From NCBI GenBank assembly GCA_002438635.1, contig DJPX01000020.1, positions 1 to 64,000 on the forward strand: a stretch of 64,000 nt of DNA, given 5' to 3'. The notes beneath the pieces were generated by a model. The model saw only the letters and a list, made by a program, of their open reading frames with translations. It did no database searches and was not told the DNA's origin. Numbering within the stretch: the stretch's first letter is position 1; the number at the start of each line of letters is the position of its first letter. The translations under genes were made by a program, and so were the position numbers. Positions 1-7,698 of the stretch are shown piece by piece. This DNA is from Bacteroidales bacterium UBA6401. GTDB taxonomy: Bacteria > Bacteroidota > Bacteroidia > Bacteroidales > UBA932.

Positions 1-35
1 ACATCTAAAGTGTCAACCATTCTCAGGGAAGGTCA
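1..35. repeat. short dispersed repeat, copy 1
   Basis: These 35 bases match 3302-3336 with only about three differences, all in the middle. The shared right half contains the string ttctcagggaaggtca. At the second copy the string CCTTC-TCAGG-GAAGG can form a 5-bp stem. Because this copy lies at the window edge, the repeat may extend to the left. No coding function is seen. Confidence 0.6.
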
Positions 36-72
36 GAAGGTCAAATCATCTGACATTTCTCCAGCATTTTTA

Positions 73-103
73 TTTGTTATACCGTAAGAAATCGCTAACT
101 TTG
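73..103 (+). promoter_or_regulatory. Bacteroidetes-type promoter of the first ATPase gene
   Basis: A -33 element TTTG (73-76) is followed after exactly 19 bases by a -7 element TAACTTTG (96-103), which fits the TAnnTTTG consensus of the Bacteroidetes primary sigma factor. The ATG at 131 lies about 27 bases downstream of the -7 box, leaving a short leader. Confidence 0.6.
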
Positions 104-130
104 TTTAGTTTGTAAAGTATAACTAATAAA

Positions 131-1354
131 ATGACTCAAATGATTGATATAATTAATCGTCCTATTTATACAGAGAGGATAGTCCCTTTTATCAACCAGA
201 ATATCATTAAGGTCCTTACTGGCCAGCGGCGAGTAGGTAAGAGTTGTATTCTCCGACAGATCCGCGAATATATAAGCGCAACATGGCCCAATTCCAATAT
301 TATTTACATAAATAAAGAATTTGATGATTTTGCATTCATACATACTCATGAGGATTTATCTGCTTATGTATCAGGTAAACTTCAGTTAGAGAATAAAAAC
401 TTCCTGTTTATAGATGAAATTCAGGATATAATTGGCTTTGAAAACACTCTAAGAAGTTTACAAGCACAAAGTTTATGCGATATTTATGTTACCGGCAGTA
501 ACGCGATGATGCTATCAAGTGAGTTGTCCACCTATTTGTCAGGAAGGTATATAGAATTTCATATTCGTGGCTTGAACTATAAAGAATTTCTCGAATTTCA
601 TAAACTTGTTGCTGATTCTTCGAGCCTCAAGAGTTATCTAATTTTTGGTGGTCTTCCTTATTTAAGAAATCTTCCCTTGCAGCAGGAACTTATTTTTGAG
701 TACTTGCGAAATGTTTATTCAACCATTATTTTAAAGGATGTTGTGAAGCGTGAAGGAATACGAAATGTCGATTTTCTCGAAACTCTTGCTGGGTATGCTG
801 CAGATAATGTTGGGAATCTCTTTTCTGCTAATAATATAAGTAAATATCTTAAATCACAACATGTTAATATTTCCACATTGCAGGTTATCAATTATTTGAG
901 AGCTTTACAAAATGCGTTTCTCATAAATAAGGTAGGTCGTGTAGAGGTAAATGGTCTTCATAAATTTGAAATCGGTGATAAGTATTATTTTGAAGATCTC
1001 GGGTTACGTAATTGCAATTTAGTTTTTTCTATGCAAAATGATATTCATAAGTTAATAGAAAATGCTATTTATCTGCATTTATCTCAGTTGCGTTACGAAG
1101 TCTTTACGGGAAGTCAGTCTGGCGGAAAAGAAATTGATTTCGTAGCTCGAAAGTCGGATGAGGTTGTTTATGTACAATCTTGTTATCTTCTTGTGGATGA
1201 GGCCACCAAGCAGAGAGAGTTTGGAAATTTATTATCCATACATAATAATTATCCTAAATATGTGGTTAGTCTCGATGAATGGACTAGTGGAAGTGTGGTA
1301 TCGGGTATTAAACATCTTCATTTAGGAGAATTTTTGAAACTTGATACTTTATAG
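131..1354 (+). CDS. AAA ATPase with DUF4143 C-terminal domain
   Basis: The protein has 407 residues. The N-terminal AAA_14-type ATPase domain shows a Walker A motif GQRRVGKS (residues 31-38) and a Walker B motif FLFIDEIQ near residues 92-99, followed by a sensor-like TGSNA. The C-terminal part carries the GGKEIDFVAR signature typical of the DUF4143 nuclease-like fold. Family members are common, often multicopy accessory genes in Bacteroidales, and their biological role is not established. A canonical promoter lies just upstream. The gene stands alone, followed by about 215 bases without a gene and then a broken ATPase gene of a related class. The family call is firm; no function is assigned. 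Confidence 0.85.
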   Translation: MTQMIDIINRPIYTERIVPFINQNIIKVLTGQRRVGKSCILRQIREYISATWPNSNIIYINKEFDDFAFIHTHEDLSAYVSGKLQLENKNFLFIDEIQDIIGFENTLRSLQAQSLCDIYVTGSNAMMLSSELSTYLSGRYIEFHIRGLNYKEFLEFHKLVADSSSLKSYLIFGGLPYLRNLPLQQELIFEYLRNVYSTIILKDVVKREGIRNVDFLETLAGYAADNVGNLFSANNISKYLKSQHVNISTLQVINYLRALQNAFLINKVGRVEVNGLHKFEIGDKYYFEDLGLRNCNLVFSMQNDIHKLIENAIYLHLSQLRYEVFTGSQSGGKEIDFVARKSDEVVYVQSCYLLVDEATKQREFGNLLSIHNNYPKYVVSLDEWTSGSVVSGIKHLHLGEFLKLDTL

Positions 1355-1570
1355 GGATTTCAAAACAACTTCTTATTTGAATTCACACCCAACGAAACGG
1401 AATACCTGAAGTGTTTGAAAACATCCCGATTACAGATAAACTAAGCATTTATATAGTGCGTGTTTTTGTATAATTACGCCCAGGATGAGTGCATTTTTGC
1501 TTAAAAGTCATTCTTGGTTTTATATTATGCTTTAAAAACATTATGTTTGTATTGCATAATAATTTAAAAC

Positions 1571-2049
1571 ATGAAATTTGTTGATAGGATTGATGAAACT
1601 GCACGGTTAAAGGATGCTCTTACGAGGGAGAGAGCTTCGTTAATAGTTCTGAATGTCAATACCAAAGGGGACTATTGGCAAAAGTAATTGCACAAGTGTT
1701 CCCGGATTATGATAAATTGATTTTTCCAGATTGGGAGTCATTATTTAGAGCGGTTAATTATAGAACAGACAAGCAATTTACTTTATGCTTGGATGAATTT
1801 TCATATCTTGTTGAACAAGCTTTGAATGCTCATTTCTCTGAGTATGTGAGTGCCCAATGGGAAAAACTATGTCGTGACGCCGTTACTGGGAATATGATTA
1901 ATGGCGTGGTTTATGGCAAGGGAAAACGCTGGTGGGGTTCTGTTCTCAATGAGGATAAGAAGCCGGAACAGGTCGAGTTCGATGTGGTGGCTGAATCGCT
2001 TGATAAAAAGTATCTGCTAGTTGGTGAAAAACAAGAATCGATTGTATAA
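1571..2049 (+). pseudogene. broken ATPase_2/DUF234-type ATPase
   Basis: An ATG at 1571 opens a reading frame beginning MKFVDRIDETARLK, the usual start of archaeal-type (ATPase_2) ATPases, but it runs into a stop at 1685-1687 before any Walker A motif. From about 1675 a second frame encodes the Walker-B-like stretch TLCLDEFSYLVEQ and then jumps directly to the C-terminal DUF234 stretch (AQWEKLCRDAV, EFDVVAESLDKKYLLVGE). At least two internal segments of a normal protein of roughly 450-480 residues are therefore missing, including the P-loop, and the frame is broken. The 3' end is truncated at about 2030, where the next gene begins. This is clear gene decay. Confidence 0.8.
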
Positions 2050-3103
2050 TATCTCAGAAATATCCACCTATATCTTGCCGCTGCTTCGTTGTGCGTTGTC
2101 AAGGGAGTCGGTGAATTTGCCTAAAGGAGTTGATTGGCAAATGGTGAAGTCCGTCGCTTCCTTACAGGGAGTTTCTGCTGTCGTTTTGGATGGGGTTGCG
2201 AATGCGGCTCTTGTATCTTCATTGCCAATGGCTGTGAAAATGCAGTGGATTGGAGAGGTGGCAAATCAGGAGAGTATGTACGAGCACAGCTTTCGGATAG
2301 CGTGTGAGTTATCCGAATTGTGGGGCCAGCAAGAGATCGAAACCGTAGTGCTTAAGGGGCGTTCAATTTCTCAATATTATCCTAAGCCGGAGCATCGTTA
2401 CAGTTGTGATCTAGATGTTTACATCGCTGGGGACAATTGGCAGAAAGCATGTGATATTCTGGAAGCGAAAGGTGTGAAACTTGTGCGCGAGGTGTATAAG
2501 GAGGTGGAGTTTACCTACGATGGTTTATATGTAGAATGCCACAGATTTATTACTCCTTATCGCGGTAATGACACGCTGAAGTGCTTTGAGCATTATCTAA
2601 AAGAGTTATTGTCTTCTATGCCAATTGAGTATTTTGAAGGCACTCGACTAATTTGTCCTCCGCTGCTTTTTACAGTGATGCTTTCCATTGAGCATGCACT
2701 TGGAGATTTGTTACATGGCAAATTGTCTTTGAAGCATGTAGTGGATTGGGTGGTGTTGAGAGGACAAAATTTTGATAGAGGTATCGTTGAAGAGAAATGT
2801 AAGGAGTTGGGGTTCGACAGATTCTTGCGCTTAATAGATGCTCTGGCAGATGTTGTGGAGGGTAAAAGGGATGTGGATAGCCTTAGTCGTGAGCATAAAG
2901 AGGTGTTTGATTCGTTCTTTGTATTACATCCTGAAAGTACGTGTGTTTCATCTGCTGACAAGAGTTGGTTTGCTCGTAGGGTTGGACTGTTTTTTGAAAT
3001 TATACATAATAGAAATCTGTTCAAGCGCTACGGATATTGCTCTATGGAGAAATTCTTAGTAAATACTGTGTGGGCACATTTCTTTGACACGAAGTTTAAG
3101 TAA
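2024..3103 (+). CDS. NTP_transf_5-type nucleotidyltransferase family protein
   Basis: The protein has about 359 residues and resembles the uncharacterised nucleotidyltransferase family PF14907. The diagnostic stretch is VLKGRSISQYYP followed by HRYSCDLDVYI, which supplies the conserved KG and the paired acidic residues (DLD) expected of the metal-binding site. Members often lie near polysaccharide genes, and here a sugar-phosphate transferase gene follows. The start is uncertain: GTG at 2024 is chosen because there is no upstream ATG and the 5' end abuts the truncated ATPase remnant, so the original start region may have been replaced. The substrate is unknown. Confidence 0.65.
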   Translation: MKNKNRLYNISEISTYILPLLRCALSRESVNLPKGVDWQMVKSVASLQGVSAVVLDGVANAALVSSLPMAVKMQWIGEVANQESMYEHSFRIACELSELWGQQEIETVVLKGRSISQYYPKPEHRYSCDLDVYIAGDNWQKACDILEAKGVKLVREVYKEVEFTYDGLYVECHRFITPYRGNDTLKCFEHYLKELLSSMPIEYFEGTRLICPPLLFTVMLSIEHALGDLLHGKLSLKHVVDWVVLRGQNFDRGIVEEKCKELGFDRFLRLIDALADVVEGKRDVDSLSREHKEVFDSFFVLHPESTCVSSADKSWFARRVGLFFEIIHNRNLFKRYGYCSMEKFLVNTVWAHFFDTKFK

Positions 3104-3261
3104 CTTTCAAAAAATAACCTGCATCATCTTAGTAAATCTTTTTGGTCTATATTCCTTTTCTTATCAGTTATGTGCCACCGGCACACTCCTTTTTCGAAAA
3201 GAAATCTATTCTCGAAAATCTAATACTAATCTGAAGCAACTTGTTTTTTTCAAGTTACTAA
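3098..3261. repeat. dispersed intergenic repeat, copy A (long form)
   Basis: Two blocks recur downstream of the desulfoferrodoxin gene. Bases 3098-3146 match 10897-10945 and bases 3211-3261 match 10948-10998, both with a few substitutions. The other copy lacks the 62 bases in between. The block starts inside the last codons of the preceding gene and covers most of the 263-base gene-free stretch. It contains a small hairpin GTGCC-ACC-GGCAC at about 3172. No protein could be recognised in it, and its origin is unknown. Confidence 0.65.
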
Positions 3262-3301
3262 AGAAGTGTAAACTATTTGGCAAAGTATATAAGTTAAACA
3301 A

Positions 3302-3336
3302 CATCTAAAGTGTCTATCCTTCTCAGGGAAGGTCAA
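3302..3336. repeat. short dispersed repeat, copy 2
   Basis: These 35 bases match positions 1-35 with about three mismatches. This copy contains CCTTC-TCAGG-GAAGG, a 5-bp stem with a 5-base loop. It sits about 40 bases after repeat copy A, so the two blocks may be parts of one larger intergenic element of roughly 240 bases. Confidence 0.55.
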
Positions 3337-3378
3337 ATTATGAAATTATGAATGTTAATTTAATCGGTGTATATTAGA

Positions 3379-4410
3379 ATGTGGCCTTTGTATTATTATT
3401 TTATAGTTTTCGTACTACTTTTATTGATGGAGGTAGTGTATTTTAAGATAGCGAAGCGATTTAACATCGTTGATAAGCCTAACGAGCGCTCTTCGCATAC
3501 GAGTGTAGTTCTGCGTGGTGGGGGTATCATTTTCCTTTTAGCTGTGTGGATATGGAGTGCGTTTTCTGGTTTTTCGTATCCGCTTTTCCTTGTGGCTGTG
3601 ACTCTAGCCGCTGGGGTTAGTTTTATCGATGATATTCATTCTTTGCCTGATTCTGTGCGCCTTGTGGTTCAGTTTGTGGCTATGGGGCTAATGATATGGC
3701 AGATTTTTCTCTCCGTTCCTGGTGGTTTTGCTTTCGGGGAGAGTCTTTGGGCTAAAATAGCCTTTGTGGTAATCGCACTTATAGTCTGCGTGGGGGCGAC
3801 CAATATCTACAATTTCATGGATGGGATCAATGGCATCACGGCAGGGTATTCGCTTGTTGTTCTTGCAACATTAGCTATTATCTGTACGCGGATTAGTTTT
3901 ATCTCAGACACATTTTTATGTGTGATGATATTGGCTGTCCTTGTGTTCTCGTTTTTTAATTTTCGTCCGCGTGGTAAGGCCAAATGCTTTGCTGGCGATG
4001 TTGGGAGTGTCGGGATGGCATTTATAGTTCTGTTTGCTATCGGGATGTTGATTGCGCGTACTGGAGATATTACTTGGCTGATTTTATTGTTAGTATATGG
4101 CGTGGACGGGTGTCTTACCATCTGTCATCGTATTATGCTTCACGAAGATCTCGGTCAGGCTCATCGCAAGCATGCTTATCAGTTGATGGCTAATGAATTG
4201 AAGATAAGTCATCCAGTGGTCTCATTGATTTATATTGCTCTGCAACTGGTTGTTTCTCTTGGTTTTATATTTTTGATTCCTAATACCACGCTTGCACATT
4301 GGCTTTATTTATTAGGGTCTTTGGTCGTTTTGTGCCTGATATATATCCTGTTTATGAAGAAGTATTATCATCTTCACGAGGAGTATTTGAAGAGCTTGAG
4401 GGGGGAATAA
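3379..4410 (+). CDS. WecA/MraY-type glycosyltransferase family 4 protein
   Basis: This is a polytopic membrane protein of 343 residues with about ten hydrophobic segments. It shows the family signatures RSSHT near the N terminus, NFMDGINGI (Mg-binding acidic residues), FAGDVGSVG and an HRKHAYQ histidine motif. Such enzymes transfer a hexosamine-1-phosphate from a UDP-sugar to undecaprenyl phosphate, starting O-antigen or capsule synthesis at the inner membrane. ATG 3379 is preferred over GTG 3367. The last 142 bases before the divergent tail are repeated at 5618-5759, beyond the fic gene. The proteins from the two ends differ only in their last few residues (SLRGE here, SVKPL there). Confidence 0.85.
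   Translation: MWPLYYYFIVFVLLLLMEVVYFKIAKRFNIVDKPNERSSHTSVVLRGGGIIFLLAVWIWSAFSGFSYPLFLVAVTLAAGVSFIDDIHSLPDSVRLVVQFVAMGLMIWQIFLSVPGGFAFGESLWAKIAFVVIALIVCVGATNIYNFMDGINGITAGYSLVVLATLAIICTRISFISDTFLCVMILAVLVFSFFNFRPRGKAKCFAGDVGSVGMAFIVLFAIGMLIARTGDITWLILLLVYGVDGCLTICHRIMLHEDLGQAHRKHAYQLMANELKISHPVVSLIYIALQLVVSLGFIFLIPNTTLAHWLYLLGSLVVLCLIYILFMKKYYHLHEEYLKSLRGE
4251..4392 (+). repeat. 142-bp direct repeat flanking fic, left copy
   Basis: This segment is the 3' part of the glycosyltransferase gene. It is repeated without gaps at 5618-5759, a constant offset of 1367. Differences cluster in the first 50 bases, and from about 4299 to 4392 the two copies are identical. The two copies bracket the fic gene. 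Confidence 0.9.
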
Positions 4411-4550
4411 TAAAGGTCTATATTAGTGTTTTGTACTTGAATATAATCATAATATGTACTCATAATAAGCTTACATAGACAAGGGTTTATCTAGGAAGTT
4501 GTTTTGAAATGAATCAGTGATATTTTTTAGTGGGAAGTAGATAGTATTTC

Positions 4551-5600
4551 ATGAGTATTTTTGATGAATACATAAAAGGTGGCAATCCTTCGCAGATAGA
4601 GAAATCATACGCGTGGCAGACTGCAATCGGTCTTCAAGCTGTGGATGGGCTTATACCATCGGATTACTTAGTTCAGACCGCCAAGCAGAACATCGAAGGT
4701 GATATATCCATCGAGGAGGTGAAACAAATTCTCGATAACTATTATGAGTCAAGGAGTGCTCGCACAGAGTCCGAACAACGTACGGAGGAAGCTGATAAAG
4801 TGTCTGCTCGAATCACGGAAATTCTAACAGAAAAAACATTTAATTTCAATCCGGACTATTTAATTCAGATTCACAGGAGATTATTCACAGGAGTTTATGA
4901 ATTTGCCGGAGTTATTAGATCGTACAATATCACTAAGAAAGAATGGGTATTGGATGGAGACACTGTACTCTATTCATCAGCAGATATGATACGGCAGACG
5001 CTGGAGTATGATTTTCGAGAAGAGAAGAACACTGATTATTCTGGTTTAAATGCTGACCAGGCAGTAAAACGGATATGTAAGTTTATTTCTGGAATATGGC
5101 AAATCCATCCGTTCTGCGAGGGAAATACCAGAACTACGGCTGTGTTTGCAATTAAATACCTCAGGAACTTCGGGTTTAATGTGGACAATGAAGCGTTCGC
5201 GCATAATTCATGGTATTTTAGGAATGCTTTGGTAAGAGCCAATTATATAAACTACTCTAAGAATATTTCTGCCACTTCAATTTATCTTGAGCTATTTTTT
5301 GATAATTTGTTGTTCGGTGCTGACCATCAACTACGCAATAGAGATATGCGGATTCTAAAGAGCAATAGTGACACCAAGGAATTTTCAAAGTGTCAAATTG
5401 GCCCTTTGAATGTCACTTTGGAAGAGAGGGCGCTTTTAGAATTCGTGAACAAGAATCCCAGGGCGACTCAGCAACAGATTGCGGAGCATATTGGCAAATC
5501 TACTCGTACCGTGAAGCGAATTACTGCGACCCTTTACGAAAAGGGCTATCTAAAACGCGAGAATGGCAAGAGAAATGGTAATTGGACGATACTTCTGTGA
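4551..5600 (+). CDS. Fic family protein with C-terminal winged HTH
   Basis: The protein has 349 residues. The Fic core carries the catalytic motif HPFCEGNTR starting at His186, a good match to HPFxxGNxR, so AMP transfer or a related nucleotidyl transfer to a target hydroxyl is likely. The region RTEEADKVSARI precedes the core. No clear (S/T)xxxE(G/N) inhibitory motif was found in either flank, and no small antitoxin gene lies beside it. The C-terminal 60 residues form a winged helix-turn-helix (ATQQQIAEHIGKSTRTVKRI), common in Fic proteins that bind DNA. The gene lies between two copies of the neighbouring glycosyltransferase 3' end, suggesting acquisition by recombination. Target unknown. 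Confidence 0.88.
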   Translation: MSIFDEYIKGGNPSQIEKSYAWQTAIGLQAVDGLIPSDYLVQTAKQNIEGDISIEEVKQILDNYYESRSARTESEQRTEEADKVSARITEILTEKTFNFNPDYLIQIHRRLFTGVYEFAGVIRSYNITKKEWVLDGDTVLYSSADMIRQTLEYDFREEKNTDYSGLNADQAVKRICKFISGIWQIHPFCEGNTRTTAVFAIKYLRNFGFNVDNEAFAHNSWYFRNALVRANYINYSKNISATSIYLELFFDNLLFGADHQLRNRDMRILKSNSDTKEFSKCQIGPLNVTLEERALLEFVNKNPRATQQQIAEHIGKSTRTVKRITATLYEKGYLKRENGKRNGNWTILL

Positions 5601-5617
5601 TATATAGTACGTTGGAG

Positions 5618-5777
5618 TGTTTCTCTTGGTTTCATTTTATTGATTCCTAATACTATGCTTACGCATTGGCTTTATTTATTAGGGTCTTTGGTCGTTTTGT
5701 GCCTGATATATATCCTGTTTATGAAGAAGTATTATCATCTTCACGAGGAGTATTTGAAGTCCGTAAAACCACTATAA
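5618..5777 (+). pseudogene. displaced 3' end of the glycosyltransferase gene
   Basis: Bases 5618-5759 repeat 4251-4392 and stay in frame, encoding a C-terminal segment of about 48 residues (…LYLLGSLVVLCLIYILF…) that ends SVKPL and a TAA stop at 5775-5777. No start codon or upstream part of the enzyme is present. This is either the original gene end displaced by the insertion, or an end that travelled with fic. Confidence 0.85.
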
Positions 5778-5829
5778 AATAGAGAATTATGACGTGTTAC
5801 ACTATTAATCGTATTTGAACTTTTTTATT

Positions 5830-6843
5830 ATGAGACGGTTGTTTTTTATTTGGGGACTTGTTCCGCTAGTGTTATTTTGTTTGTTAAGTGGGTCATTTAT
5901 GTCTTTCGCCTACCCACAGACAGAAGGCGATAATTCTGCCGTTGAAGTTATCGCTTGGTTTGATAAAAGGGATACGATGACGTATTGGATTAATTCTCAG
6001 AATTGGAATATAGAAAATGGAGACTCTGTTAAAGTTTCAGATGTGTCTACAAAAGTCTTGATTACAGTAGTTGATTCTACAAAGAAAGGCTATGCTATGG
6101 AATACAAGTTTTTAGATTTTCGACAAAACATGGCTGGCGTTTATCCTATGGATAATTTTCAGAATCAAATAGTTGAGAAGTTGTCTGATATTATGACAGG
6201 CGTCAGTATAGATTTTAAAACCGATGAATTCGGACATATAATAGAATATACTAATCTTGAGGAGGTAGGTAAGAAGGTTGAAGAATTGATCGATTCGTCT
6301 TTTGTGGTTTTTTCTCAAATTCCTTTTCTCGATAGTTTAAAATCTATCGGGGTTGATGTAAACGAATTTTTGAAAAAAAGTATTAATGTAGAAGATTTCG
6401 TTGATGGATGTATTGGGGATCTAGAGTTGATGTTTTCATGTCATGGTAGTGCATATGAAATTGGTAGTCGTACGGAGGAGATTGAAGCTTCAGAAAATGA
6501 GTATGCTTCTAAAGCATATATCGCAGTATCTTTTGACTCTGAAAGTCAAGGGTATGAGATATATTCGTATAGAGAATCCTTTGTCCCGGCTGAAGATGTA
6601 AAAAAATTGGTGGAATCGTATCTCTCTGATGACTTAAATTCTTTGCTGAAAGATGAGTATGATAGTGTTTTTACAGAAGATGGTCTGATTGATGACACGT
6701 ATTTCTTTAAGTATTTTCCTGATGGGTGGCCGGAGTTTGTGTTTAGGCGTTATGGCCCCAATATAATGGGACATCACAAAGTGAAGATAACTAATATCGA
6801 ATGGGAATACCGCTCCATAGGAAATGGAAGGAACAGCAATTAA
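5830..6843 (+). CDS. exported protein of unknown function
   Basis: The protein has about 337 residues and is not recognised. It begins with a Sec-type signal peptide (MRRLFFIWGLVPLVLFCLL, then a small-residue region before YPQTEGD). The mature part is acidic and rich in beta-forming stretches such as STKVLITVVDSTKKGYAMEYKFLDF, so it is probably periplasmic or surface exposed. ATG 5830 is chosen because the signal peptide starts there; the upstream TTG has no support. It follows the displaced glycosyltransferase end by 52 bases. No catalytic motif was seen. Confidence 0.6.
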   Translation: MRRLFFIWGLVPLVLFCLLSGSFMSFAYPQTEGDNSAVEVIAWFDKRDTMTYWINSQNWNIENGDSVKVSDVSTKVLITVVDSTKKGYAMEYKFLDFRQNMAGVYPMDNFQNQIVEKLSDIMTGVSIDFKTDEFGHIIEYTNLEEVGKKVEELIDSSFVVFSQIPFLDSLKSIGVDVNEFLKKSINVEDFVDGCIGDLELMFSCHGSAYEIGSRTEEIEASENEYASKAYIAVSFDSESQGYEIYSYRESFVPAEDVKKLVESYLSDDLNSLLKDEYDSVFTEDGLIDDTYFFKYFPDGWPEFVFRRYGPNIMGHHKVKITNIEWEYRSIGNGRNSN

Positions 6844-6889
6844 GGTTAAGTAGATTAGATTAGGTTAATCTCTTAAATTCCATTTTGTT

Positions 6890-7678
6890 ATGAAATATAT
6901 CGACATTTTACCACTTTCCTTAATTTTTCTAGCTTGCATAGTATTTTGGATTTTTTCCTAATGAGGGGTTAATTTTATTTCCTTTTTGGGTGATACCATT
7001 AGTAGCCATTATAATATGGGCTATACTTGTAGTGCTCAATGCGCTTTTTTTGTTGAATATAAAAAGAACTTACAGGGAAAAATAAAACTTAGCCTTGCAA
7101 TATTGGATATTGTCTTAATATTATCCTTTATCTCAATACGCATTCCCATGGTCAATTGTGATGTCTATAAAATGGCTAAGAAATATGAAGAAATAAAGTA
7201 TGAACTGGAGAGTTTTACCTCATATTTGGATAATCATTTGGAACGTGGAATTCTATTAGAGTTCAATCAAATAGGCGTCGAGAAGATTGTTGTCAAAGAT
7301 GCAGGTGTATATTATAAGGAAGATTTGAACGCTGAGAGAATCGATTCTCTATGCCAATTGGCAGGTATTGATAAAAAAGTTTTCAAATATATTAAGAAAG
7401 AGTTGAAGAATATCGATTGCATTTCCGTTAACACTTTGTTTTCTGATGCATGTGAAATTGGTTATAAAAGGTTTCTTTTCGGGAAGTATTCATTTGTGTT
7501 ACTTACGGACGGTGTTCGCGGGGAAACCATGAAAATATTATCTAATGATATACTATATATTCCATACGATGACAAGTGTCTTTTCAAATATGAGGGAGGA
7601 GCTTTTGATTCACAATTAGGATGGAGTGAAGGGGAAAAAGCAGAGGCCCTTGAAAAGTTTAAAACAAATCTAAAATAA
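6890..7678 (+). pseudogene. frameshifted membrane protein of unknown function
   Basis: ATG 6890 opens a hydrophobic segment that stops at 6959-6961. The coding sense continues in the next frame through a second hydrophobic helix (FWVIPLVAIIIWAILVVLNALF) and stops at the A-run near 7080. It then resumes in the first frame as KIKLSLAILDIVLILSF, a third helix, and a soluble domain of about 180 residues to 7678. The two shifts sit in a T-run (6951-6956) and an A-run (about 7076-7085) and cancel each other, so they are either true decay, slippage sites, or sequencing errors. An in-frame start at 6986 would give 34 out-of-frame residues and is not favoured. Function is unknown. Confidence 0.6.
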
Positions 7679-7698
7679 TTAAGATTTTTTCGCACTTA

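Noticed and set aside
3172..3184. GTGCC-ACC-GGCAC hairpin as a terminator
   Set aside because: The stem is only 5 bp with a 3-base loop and no following U tract.
3084..3308. 74-codon open frame after the nucleotidyltransferase
   Set aside because: It lies wholly over the dispersed repeat, has no promoter or family resemblance, and its frame is not preserved in the other repeat copy.
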